Shown: piece after piece, positions 15,137 through 21,702 of the stretch
Position numbering within the stretch: position 1 is the first letter of the stretch
How the letters are laid out: every line of letters starts with the position of its first letter
Assembly: GCA_902489665.1 (NCBI GenBank)
Contig: CABUAT010000031.1
Coordinates: forward strand, 1-23,114
Direction of reading: 5' to 3'
Source: an uncultured Collinsella sp.
GTDB taxonomy: Bacteria > Actinomycetota > Coriobacteriia > Coriobacteriales > Coriobacteriaceae
DNA length: 23,114 bases
The notes under the pieces: generated by a model
What the model was told of the DNA's origin: nothing
What the model saw: only the letters and a program-made list of their open reading frames with translations
The model's database searches: none
Made by a program: the position numbers and the translations under genes

Positions 15137-16315
15137 ATGACCGCAGGTCAAAACCGCATACCCGTGAATCTTGACTATGCCGCCTCGACGCCCATGCGCG
15201 CCGAGGCGCTCCTTGCGCAGCGCGAGTACGACGACAGCGAGCTTGCCGGCGTCAACCCCAACTCGCTGCACTCGCTCGGCCGCAAGGCTGCCGCGCGTCT
15301 GGAGGTTGCACGTCGCGAGATCGCTCGCAGCTTTGGCGCGCGCGTTCGCCCGTCCGAGATCATCCTTACCAACGGCGGCACCGAGGCCAACCAGCTGGCG
15401 CTGCTCGGTCTTGCCGAGGGTGCTCGTCAGCGCGATCGCAAGCGCGATCGTGTAATCGTTTCGGCCATCGAGCACGATTCGATTCTGGACAACCTGCCGC
15501 TGCTGCGTGCCGCCGGCTTTACCGTCGACTTGGTGCAGCCCTGCCGCATGGGCTACATTGAGCCTGCCACGCTTGTCGAACTGCTCGGCAACGACGTGGC
15601 GCTCGTGAGCATCATGGTCGCCAATAACGAGACCGGTGTGGTGCAGCCCATCCACGAGCTTGCCGCGGCCGCACATGCTGCCGGCGCCCTGTTTCATACC
15701 GATGCCATCCAAGGGTACTTGCATATTCCGCTCGATGTCACCGAGCTGGGCGTCGATGCTATGACCGTTGCCGCGCACAAGATCGGTGGCCCCGTGGCAT
15801 CCGGCGCGCTCTACCTTAAGAGCCGCACGCCGCTGCGCCCGCGCATCTTTGGCGGCGGACAGGAGGCCGGTCGTCGTGCCGGCACGCAGGATCTGCGCAC
15901 ACAGCTGGCCTTTGCCGCTGCCGCCCGAACGCTGGCGCCCCATGTAGCCCAGGAGCGTGCGACGCTGCAGGCCTTATCCGACAAGCTCTACGCCACGCTT
16001 ACGGCCCATCCGCGCATTCACGCCACCATGGGCGACTACGCGCAAGCCGACCGTCTGCCCGGCATGGTATCGATCTACATTGACGGCATGGACTCCGAGG
16101 AGCTCATCATCAAGCTCGACGCCGCCGGCTTTGAGGTGTCGGCAGGCTCGGCATGCTCGAGCGGCAGCATGGACCCGAGCCATGTTCTCAGCGCCATGGG
16201 CATTGGTCGCGAGCAGGCATTGGGCGCTCTGCGTATCTCGTTTGATGACCGTGTGAACCCTGTCGACCTGGACGAGTTTGCCCAGACGCTGCTCTCGATC
16301 GTGGGTGCCGCATGA
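15137..16315 (+). CDS. Cysteine desulfurase (NifS/IscS-type)
   Basis: A 392-aa class V PLP aminotransferase that removes sulfur from cysteine and passes it as a persulfide to Fe-S cluster or tRNA thiolation systems. LDYAASTPM at the N-terminus, TNGGTEANQLAL, IEHDSIL, NNETGVVQPI and the PLP lysine K215 in AAHKIGG are present. The persulfide Cys is C340 in SAGSACSSGS, the group I arrangement. No IscU/SufU scaffold is next to it here. It is six bases after rpe and its stop overlaps the next start (ATGA). Fe-S users in the same block are IspH and the DUF512 protein. Confidence 0.93.
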   Translation: MTAGQNRIPVNLDYAASTPMRAEALLAQREYDDSELAGVNPNSLHSLGRKAAARLEVARREIARSFGARVRPSEIILTNGGTEANQLALLGLAEGARQRDRKRDRVIVSAIEHDSILDNLPLLRAAGFTVDLVQPCRMGYIEPATLVELLGNDVALVSIMVANNETGVVQPIHELAAAAHAAGALFHTDAIQGYLHIPLDVTELGVDAMTVAAHKIGGPVASGALYLKSRTPLRPRIFGGGQEAGRRAGTQDLRTQLAFAAAARTLAPHVAQERATLQALSDKLYATLTAHPRIHATMGDYAQADRLPGMVSIYIDGMDSEELIIKLDAAGFEVSAGSACSSGSMDPSHVLSAMGIGREQALGALRISFDDRVNPVDLDEFAQTLLSIVGAA

Positions 16316-17121
16316 TCGTCGCCGAGCTTGAACGTGGGCTGCTGGCGCGCTACCCCAAGGCGGACGCCGAGGGCTGGGATCACGTAGGCTTATCCGTAGG
16401 CGACCCCGACGATGAGATCCGCGGCGTTGCCTGCGCGCTCGACGCGACCGAGGCCAACGTGCAGCGCGCCTTGGAAGCCGGCGCCAACGTGCTGCTGACG
16501 CATCATCCCATCTATATCAAGGCGCCCGAGGCCTTTTGTCCGCCTAGCGCGATGCGTCCCCAGTGCAGTGCGGCGCTCTACGAGGCTGCCCGCTGCGGGG
16601 TGAGTATCATCTCGCTCCATACCAATCTGGACCGCTCGCACGAGGCGCGCGCCTGCCTAAGTGAGCTGTTGGACGCCGCGCCCGCAAGCTCGCTGGAGCA
16701 CGTGGACGACCCCGAGTCAACCGGTCTGGGCGCGTTAGCAACGCTCAACGATCCGTGCACGCTGCGCGACCTTGCCACGCGCGCCGCCACGGCGTTTGGC
16801 AGCGACCCCCGTGTGTGGGGCGATGCCGAGCACCCGTGCCGCAACCTCGCCATTTTGGGCGGCTCCTTGGGCGACTTTGGAGAGCTCGCCATTGCCGCCG
16901 GTGCGGATGTTGTCGTGACGGGCGAGGCGGGCTACCACGTGGCGCAAGACCTTGCCTTGCGCGGGCTGCCAGTGGTTTTGCTCGGCCATGACCGCTCCGA
17001 GGAGCCGTTCGTTGATATATTGATGAACTCTGCAGTTGACGCCGGGGTCGACCCCCGTCATGCGATTAAAATACTGAACCCTTGCCAATGGTGGACTGTG
17101 ACAAAAGGAGAGAACTTATGA
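16312..17121 (+). CDS. NIF3/YbgI-family dinuclear-metal protein
   Basis: A 269-aa protein of the NIF3 family, often named GTP cyclohydrolase I type 2 homolog. Family features are GWDHVGLSVGD near the start, GVACALDATEANVQRALEAG, the metal-binding LLTHHPIYIK (H64, H65), HTNLDRSH and near the end GHDRSEEPFVDIL. The cellular role is poorly defined; a metal-dependent hydrolase or metal chaperone is usual speculation. It overlaps the preceding and following genes by ATGA, forming a tightly coupled trio with the cysteine desulfurase and the zinc-ribbon protein, the last being its frequent neighbour in bacteria. Confidence 0.9.
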   Translation: MIVAELERGLLARYPKADAEGWDHVGLSVGDPDDEIRGVACALDATEANVQRALEAGANVLLTHHPIYIKAPEAFCPPSAMRPQCSAALYEAARCGVSIISLHTNLDRSHEARACLSELLDAAPASSLEHVDDPESTGLGALATLNDPCTLRDLATRAATAFGSDPRVWGDAEHPCRNLAILGGSLGDFGELAIAAGADVVVTGEAGYHVAQDLALRGLPVVLLGHDRSEEPFVDILMNSAVDAGVDPRHAIKILNPCQWWTVTKGENL

Positions 17122-17837
17122 GCGCCGGCGCTACGCTACTCAAGCTGCAACAGATCGATTTGGAGCTCGCCCGCAACAAGAGCGAACTTGCCAATATGCC
17201 GGAGCTCAAGGAGCTCGCTTCCAAGCGCAAGACCTATGTAAAGCTCAAGTCCGAGATGACCAAGCTCTACGCCCAGCGCAAGGATCTGGACATTGAGCTC
17301 GACGACCTCAACACCACCGAGATCCAGACCAACAACGCCATCGAGGCCGCCAAGAAGCGCCACGTTGACGGCTCTGATTACCGCGAGGTGCGGGACCTGG
17401 AGAATGAGCTCGCCACCCTGGCCAAGCGTCTGGACAAGATCGTGCACACCCGCAAGGACGTCGTCGTCGCCCACAAGGAAGCGCTCGACCGCGAGGCTCG
17501 CGCGCAGGCCATCATCGCCAAGTTCGAGGAGGGTGTGAAGGCCGATACCAAGGCCGCCCGCGCCAAGGCCGCCGACCTCCAGGCCCAGATCGATGCCGCC
17601 ACCAAGGAGCGCACCGCACTGGCCGCTACGCTTCCGACTGACGTGCTCACCGATTACGAGCGCCTGCTCAAGCAGTTCCACGGCCTGGCAGTCGAGACCA
17701 TCAAGGGTAACATCCCCACGGTCTGCCACACCGCGCTGCAGGCGTCGTCCATGAGCGACCTCAACCACGACGGTAGCGAGATCACGCACTGCCCGTACTG
17801 CCACCGCCTGCTCGTGCTCCCCAGCAAGGAAGCCTAA
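17118..17837 (+). CDS. Coiled-coil zinc-ribbon protein (DUF164 / CdsZ-like)
   Basis: A 239-aa protein with a long charged helical hairpin (about 8-180) and a C-terminal zinc-ribbon. The usual family end is CxxCHxxL...CPxCxR; here the second pair CPYCHR is intact but the first pair reads PTVCHTAL, leaving only one cysteine plus a His. Zinc could still be held by three Cys and one His, or be lost. The family is proposed to bind nucleic acid; its role is open. ATG 17118 overlaps the NIF3-like stop, with AAAAGGAG at 17103-17110. The pairing with a NIF3 gene is common and supports the call. Confidence 0.87.
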   Translation: MSAGATLLKLQQIDLELARNKSELANMPELKELASKRKTYVKLKSEMTKLYAQRKDLDIELDDLNTTEIQTNNAIEAAKKRHVDGSDYREVRDLENELATLAKRLDKIVHTRKDVVVAHKEALDREARAQAIIAKFEEGVKADTKAARAKAADLQAQIDAATKERTALAATLPTDVLTDYERLLKQFHGLAVETIKGNIPTVCHTALQASSMSDLNHDGSEITHCPYCHRLLVLPSKEA

Positions 17838-17839
17838 CG

Positions 17840-19054
17840 ATGACGGCAGCACCCAACAATTCAATGCAACTTGAGGGAAAAACGATCCTGCTGGGCATTA
17901 CCGGCGGGATCGCCGCCTATAAGTCGTGCAATATCGTGCGCCTGCTGCAAAAGCGCGGCGCGCACGTCAAGGTCGTCATGAGTGAGCATGCCACCGAGTT
18001 TGTGGGCCCGCTCACCTTCCGTGCGCTCACCCACGAACCCGTTGCCGTGGGTCTGTTTGACGACCCCTCCGACCCCATCCACCACATTTCGCTGGCGCAG
18101 GAGCCCGATCTGGTGGTCGTGGCGCCCGCGACGGCCAATATCATCGCCAAGATGGCAAACGGTATCGCCGACGACCTCATCTCCACCACGCTGCTTGCCA
18201 CACCGCGACCCATCGTGGTCGCACCCGCCATGAACAACGGTATGTGGAAGGCGCCGGCGACGCAGGCCAATATGGCCACGCTGCGCGAGCGCGGTGTCCA
18301 TGTGGTGGGGCCCGGCAGCGGCTACCTTGCCTGCGGTGACGTGGACACGGGACGCATGAGCGAGCCCGAGGACATCGTCGAGGCCGTCTGCGAGGTGCTC
18401 AACCCCGCCCCGCAAGACCTGGCGGGCAAACGCATCGTGATCACTGCCGGCCCCACGCACGAGCCAATCGACCCGGTGCGCTTTATTGGCAACCGGTCGT
18501 CGGGCAAGATGGGCATCGCCCTGGCGGGGGAGGCCGCTCGCCGCGGTGCCGAGGTCACGCTTGTGCTGGGACCGACATCGCTCGACGTGAGCCGCGGCGT
18601 GGAGTGCGTGCGCGTGCAGACCGCAGCAGAGATGCTCCAGGCGGCTCTGAGCGCCTTTCAGACGGCCGATGCGGCCATTTGCGCGGCCGCCGTCGCCGAC
18701 TACACGCCTGCCGCCCCTGCGGACCACAAACTCAAAAAGGCCAACGAGCGCCTGGACCGCATCGAACTGGTCGAGACGGTCGATATTTTGGCTGAGCTCT
18801 CGCGCCAGAAGGGGGAGCGGTGCGTGATCGGCTTTGCGGCCGAGACCGATAACGTCGTGGAGTACGCGCAGCGAAAGCTCGCCCACAAGGGTTGCGATGC
18901 CATTATCGCCAACGATGTCTCGCGCGCCGATTCGGGCTTTGGAACCGATACCAACAAGGCCTGGATTGTGAGCACAGCGGGCACGCAAGAACTCCCCGTG
19001 CTAACAAAACCCCAGCTCGCAGATACAATTTTGGACTTGCTTCAAAATATTTAA
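17840..19054 (+). CDS. coaBC: Bifunctional phosphopantothenoylcysteine decarboxylase / phosphopantothenate-cysteine ligase
   Basis: A 404-aa CoaBC for two steps of coenzyme A synthesis. The CoaC flavoprotein half (1-185) has GITGGIAAYKS, the catalytic His in PIHHISL (H82), PAMN (129-132) and the active-site Cys in GSGYLACGD (C165). The CoaB half has TAGPTHEPIDPVRFIGNRSSGKMG and AVADYTP with KLKK. An internal ATG at residue 9 is an alternative start, since the conserved sequence begins near residue 13. It is two bases after the zinc-ribbon gene with AAGGA in that gene's end. It closes the conserved co-directional block. Confidence 0.96.
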   Translation: MTAAPNNSMQLEGKTILLGITGGIAAYKSCNIVRLLQKRGAHVKVVMSEHATEFVGPLTFRALTHEPVAVGLFDDPSDPIHHISLAQEPDLVVVAPATANIIAKMANGIADDLISTTLLATPRPIVVAPAMNNGMWKAPATQANMATLRERGVHVVGPGSGYLACGDVDTGRMSEPEDIVEAVCEVLNPAPQDLAGKRIVITAGPTHEPIDPVRFIGNRSSGKMGIALAGEAARRGAEVTLVLGPTSLDVSRGVECVRVQTAAEMLQAALSAFQTADAAICAAAVADYTPAAPADHKLKKANERLDRIELVETVDILAELSRQKGERCVIGFAAETDNVVEYAQRKLAHKGCDAIIANDVSRADSGFGTDTNKAWIVSTAGTQELPVLTKPQLADTILDLLQNI

Positions 19055-19062
19055 AAAAGTTC

Positions 19063-19092
19063 TTGCACAAGGGCAAAGTTTCGGGTTAATAT
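19063..19092 (+). promoter_or_regulatory. Promoter of tRNA-Pro
   Basis: TTGCAC (19063-19068) and TAATAT (19087-19092) with an 18-base spacer, about 40 bases before the tRNA. An A/T-rich stretch (19042-19058) lies upstream. It starts only a few bases after the coaBC stop. Confidence 0.65.
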
Positions 19093-19134
19093 ACTCCCTG
19101 TTGCGAGCGAGAGCAGAGCAACAAACAAAAGCTT

Positions 19135-19211
<77 letters not shown>

Positions 19212-19221
19212 GAAGTTTGCA

Positions 19222-19250
19222 GGTCAGGCACCTAGTGCCTGACCTTTTTT
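19222..19250 (+). terminator. Rho-independent terminator after tRNA-Pro
   Basis: GGTCAGGCAC (19222-19231) pairs perfectly with GTGCCTGACC (19235-19244) over a three-base loop, followed by six T (19245-19250). It marks the boundary between the housekeeping block and the accessory DNA. Confidence 0.95.
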
Positions 19251-19672
19251 GTTTTAAGCAATTGCTTAATTTTGATTAAGCAACAGGGTGCTAAAAATCT
19301 ACCTACGCGATATTCGCCTTTTGCGGCTACTTGCGCGTTTTGCACGCGCTTGAGCCGATTTATTAACGCGATATGAATCTACATACGCGTAGCTGGTATA
19401 CAGCCGAGTACGGGCTGTATTTATCGCGGCGATTTACACAGATATAGCGACTGTAACGGACAAGCGTGTCGCTGTATTTATTCCAGTAGTTCACTTGACC
19501 GGTGGACAAGTGAGCGATTGCAACGATATGCCAACCAGGATGGGCTCCATACGAGGACGCCGCAGGGGTAATGGCGGGGGAGTGCAGCAGGCGCTCTGAG
19601 AGCCGCTGTATGACCCCATTTCTCCTCAAACCGATAACCTATGCCACAAACATCAAACCGTTCGAGTAACCG
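19251..19672. other. Gene-free, hairpin-rich, A/T-richer stretch
   Basis: No convincing gene on either strand; an 88-codon minus-strand frame (19363-19629) has no family resemblance and its codons fall on the repeats. The stretch is packed with symmetric elements: the palindrome at 19254-19269, a nested hairpin 19324-19357, ATACAGCC/GGCTGTAT (19398-19405, 19413-19420), TATAGCGAC/GTCGCTGTA (19443-19451, 19468-19476; one G-U) and TCACTTG/CAAGTGA (19491-19497, 19507-19513). Direct repeats are AATCTAC.TACGCG (19296-19309, 19376-19389) and GCTGTATTTAT (19414-19424, 19471-19481). It lies between the tRNA-Pro terminator and the pilin terminator, so it could hold a structured RNA or recombination sites. 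Confidence 0.6.
19254..19283. repeat. Perfect 16-bp palindrome plus third half-site
   Basis: TTAAGCAA (19254-19261) and TTGCTTAA (19262-19269) form a perfect palindrome; a third copy of the half-site, TTAAGCAA, is at 19276-19283 and could pair with 19262-19269 as an eight-base stem with a six-base loop. It has the form of a protein-binding operator or a pair of competing hairpins. Confidence 0.7.
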
Positions 19673-19705
19673 CCAAAAGAAAAGCCCGCACAGGCCGTGC
19701 AGGCT
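19673..19705 (-). terminator. Rho-independent terminator of the pilin gene (minus strand)
   Basis: Read on the minus strand, AGCCTGCAC (19705-19697) pairs with GTGCGGGCT (19691-19683; one T-G) over a five-base loop and is followed by TTTCTTTTGG. It lies 12 bases after the pilin stop codon. Confidence 0.9.
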
Positions 19706-19717
19706 TAACAGATGAAT

Positions 19718-20707
19718 CTAGAAGCACCAAGCTGGGCAGACGCGATTCGAGTTCGTCGCGCCGTAGTTGTACGACGGATCGCCGTTGCTGTTGACATAGA
19801 GGAAGAGCGCAGAGGCGCTCGGATTCAAGGAACGCTCCCACCAAGCGACGCCAACACTCAGGCAATCGTTACCCGAATAATTGTTCGTCACCTTACCCTT
19901 GAAGGCCTCGTACTGGGTTCCTTCGTTTCCGATCCAAGAATAACCAGACCAGCCGCTATAAGGGGTCTCGACGATTTCGGAATAACTGAGCATGAACAGC
20001 TTGTCCGAGGTCGCCGTCACGGCGGCATTCTTGTCGGTTCCATCAACGTTGTTCGTCAGCTTCCTGACCGGCTTCACCTTGGATTGGAAATCGGAGAGCA
20101 TCAGGTTCCAGATCTCGCCGGAGTTCATCTTCGCGCGGAGTTCCGACTTCTCCCAGCCACCGGCATTGGTGTTGGTGGCGTTCACGCGAGATTTGATACC
20201 CGTCGAGGTGGCGAGGAACGTCAGGCCCGCCTTGCCGCTACCATCGGCCAAGTCATCGTGGTTGATGCCGATAATCTTGTACTCGAGCGTCTGACCATCG
20301 GTGAGCTTCATCGAGAACTTCGTCCCTGCATTCATCGCGGCCTCCGCCTTGGCGAAGGCGGACGATGCCTCGCCCTTCGCGGCGATGTCCTCGGCCACGG
20401 CCTTCTGCTCTTCGAGGGTCCAGTCCTTCGCGTCCTTGGCGATAGCCGCCTGGACGGTCGCGGAATCGGTACCTGCAGACTCTCCGCCGGATGCGCCTCC
20501 CTCGACGCCGCCAACCGTCCCATTGTTCACCGTGTTGCCGACCAGGTTTAACTGGTTGCGGATGGCTCCGGCCACGCCGGGTCCCGCGAACACGATCACC
20601 AGGCCGATGACCGCGATGATCAGGACGTACTCGATGATAGATTGGCCTCGGAGGCGGGTTCTCCTAGGAGATACCCCCCCCCCCAGGTTAATTGCCGCTG
20701 CATGCAT
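19718..20707 (-). CDS. Flp/type IVb-like prepilin with DUF6273-like C-terminal domain, poly-G phase-variable
   Basis: A 329-aa protein. ATG 20707-20705 is preceded on the minus strand by AAGGGAG with a six-base spacer. Residues 1-21 are a basic leader ending in RG; G21|Q22 is a class III/IVb prepilin-peptidase site, with Glu at +5 and Tyr at +6 as in Flp pilins, then a hydrophobic helix (23-41). A Gly/Ser/Ala-rich linker and helical part (60-130) lead to a DUF6273-like domain (about 130-329) with WEKSELRAKMNSGEIWN, DKLFMLSYSEI, GTQYEAF and WWERS. It ends NRVCPAWCF with two cysteines. Flp pilins are normally 50-80 aa, so this is a pilin stem carrying a large exposed head, perhaps a tip adhesin. 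Codons 8-12 contain 11 consecutive G (20674-20684 on the plus strand are C); one base more or less truncates the protein. No pilus assembly genes are in view. Confidence 0.85.
   Translation of the reverse strand: MHAAAINLGGGVSPRRTRLRGQSIIEYVLIIAVIGLVIVFAGPGVAGAIRNQLNLVGNTVNNGTVGGVEGGASGGESAGTDSATVQAAIAKDAKDWTLEEQKAVAEDIAAKGEASSAFAKAEAAMNAGTKFSMKLTDGQTLEYKIIGINHDDLADGSGKAGLTFLATSTGIKSRVNATNTNAGGWEKSELRAKMNSGEIWNLMLSDFQSKVKPVRKLTNNVDGTDKNAAVTATSDKLFMLSYSEIVETPYSGWSGYSWIGNEGTQYEAFKGKVTNNYSGNDCLSVGVAWWERSLNPSASALFLYVNSNGDPSYNYGATNSNRVCPAWCF
20674..20684 (-). repeat. Homopolymer of 11 G in the pilin leader codons
   Basis: Eleven consecutive C on the plus strand, G on the coding strand, covering codons 8-12 (Leu-Gly-Gly-Gly-Val). 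With 11 G the prepilin frame is open. With 12 G a TAG follows three codons past the tract; with 10 G a TGA follows about 19 codons later. This is a classic slipped-strand phase-variation layout. Confidence 0.9.
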
Positions 20708-20953
20708 TTGCAGCTCCCTTCGCTCAGGGTTTGTAGATACATCGCCGAGCGTAGGGCTATTTCAGATTTCTGCATCGGTCTTGCCGCAGCGGCAAACGTA
20801 ATTAACTAAACGCCTTCGCGACGCAATCAACCGCTCACTCAATCGAATTTGTTGCTCAACAAATTCGCAGGTGAGGACAGTAGAATTGGTGTTATCGGAA
20901 GTGACGGATGACCGCCGGTGTCGAAGCTGGCGGCCGAGAAGAAAGGACCGAAA
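20708..20953. promoter_or_regulatory. Divergent control region between pilin and membrane-protein genes
   Basis: About 246 bp separate the two divergent starts. It contains a palindrome TTGCCGC/GCGGCAA (20781-20795, one central base) and a larger one with 11-base arms, CGAATTTGTTG (20844-20854) and CAACAAATTCG (20857-20867). A possible plus-strand -10 (TAGAAT, 20881-20886) is seen but no well-spaced -35; no convincing minus-strand promoter was found. The palindromes are plausible operators for both directions. Confidence 0.55.
20844..20867. repeat. 24-bp near-perfect palindrome (11-base arms)
   Basis: Arms CGAATTTGTTG and CAACAAATTCG are exact reverse complements with a two-base centre (CT). 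No T-run follows on either strand, so an operator is likelier than a terminator. It lies 87 bases before the small membrane protein start. Confidence 0.8.
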
Positions 20954-21202
20954 ATGAGAACTATGGAGCTGATAATCTTCTTCCTGCCTCTCCTGGCGAT
21001 CGCCGCCAACATCTGCGGCGTGGCGGAGCTCGTTAAGATTGCCAGGGCCAAGGGGCATTACACCAATGACGCGGGAATCCTCTGGTTCATCGGCCTTTTC
21101 GGCACGGCGCTCATGGTCGGCCTGATCGTCTGCGCACTGCCAGACCGAGCTGCGCCGGCGCCCAGCGCAAAAACGGATGAAGACGCCCTGCCCGAGGTGT
21201 AG
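20954..21202 (+). CDS. Small two-helix membrane protein, function unknown
   Basis: An 82-aa product. ATG 20954 has AAAGGA (20942-20947) six bases upstream; a GTG start at 20918 in the same frame has no such site. Two hydrophobic helices are visible (about 4-26 and 44-64), separated by KIARAKGHYTNDAG and followed by a short polar tail ending ALPEV. The layout resembles small membrane proteins common in Coriobacteriia accessory DNA, but I know no function. It is divergent from the pilin gene and two bases upstream of the next gene, so it is probably the first gene of that transcript. Confidence 0.7.
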   Translation: MRTMELIIFFLPLLAIAANICGVAELVKIARAKGHYTNDAGILWFIGLFGTALMVGLIVCALPDRAAPAPSAKTDEDALPEV

Positions 21203-21204
21203 AC

Positions 21205-21684
21205 ATGTCAAAGTACAAGATCGTCTACCGCGACGCCAACCCCTCCTGGCAGGAACTCTGCCCCGTCAGGGTACTGGCCGTCCAGGTCTCCAGGGACACC
21301 GAGACGGGAGCTTGCTTCCTCCAGACAAAGATCGTCAACGTATCGACGAAACCCATCAGCCGCATAGAGTTCACGGTCGGGCTCGAGGGCGAGGGAGGGG
21401 AGACGGAGAACGTCGACTTCTCGCTCCTAGATGCCGACCTGCCCGCCGGCGAGGTGCTCAGGCCCAAGGCGGTGAGAATCAAGCTGTCTGTTATCACCGG
21501 CTCGCGTGCCGTTGTGACCCGAGCGGACTGCGAGACGTCCTTCGGCGACCCGGTCGACATCGATAGCCCCGCGCCACTCGCGCTCAACGGAATCGAGGAG
21601 TCGGAACGCGATGTCCTGCTCTCCGAGATGGGCGCCGATGCCTGCAAATGCTCGAGTGTCCATTCCGAGCACGAGGGATGGTGA
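21205..21684 (+). CDS. N-terminal part of a TGA-split zinc-ribbon/DUF6273 protein
   Basis: A 159-aa product beginning at ATG 21205 with GAGGTG upstream, two bases after the previous stop. The sequence looks beta-rich (VRVLAVQVSRDTETGACFLQ, KIVNVSTKPISRIEFTVGLE), compatible with a sandwich domain; I know no function. It ends CKCSSVHSEHEGW then TGA (21682-21684). The same frame continues without another stop to 22623, and the codons right after the TGA give QCGCGAVN, the first half of a zinc ribbon. This is most likely the front part of one 472-codon gene interrupted by a nonsense codon (TGG to TGA would restore WW), rather than a complete gene. Confidence 0.7.
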   Translation: MSKYKIVYRDANPSWQELCPVRVLAVQVSRDTETGACFLQTKIVNVSTKPISRIEFTVGLEGEGGETENVDFSLLDADLPAGEVLRPKAVRIKLSVITGSRAVVTRADCETSFGDPVDIDSPAPLALNGIEESERDVLLSEMGADACKCSSVHSEHEGW

Positions 21685-21702
21685 CAGTGCGGCTGCGGGG
21701 CG

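Noticed and set aside
14309..15943. Minus-strand frame of 544 codons
   Set aside because: Antisense shadow of gpsA, rpe and the cysteine desulfurase.
19363..19629. Minus-strand frame of 88 codons downstream of the pilin gene
   Set aside because: Its residues follow the DNA repeats and hairpins, it lies beyond the pilin terminator, and no motif is recognisable.
19251..19672. CRISPR array
   Set aside because: The repeats are few, of unequal length and irregularly spaced; no repeat-spacer periodicity.
19712..20551. Plus-strand frame of 279 codons opposite the pilin gene
   Set aside because: The minus strand encodes a coherent prepilin plus DUF6273-like domain with a good start site; the plus frame has no motif.
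20762..21211. Minus-strand frame of 149 codons in the divergent region
   Set aside because: It covers the palindromes and the antisense of the small membrane protein; no ribosome-binding site or family resemblance.
21682..21684. Genetic code with UGA as sense codon
   Set aside because: UGA ends other intact genes in the window (for example at 17119-17121), so recoding of the whole genome is excluded.
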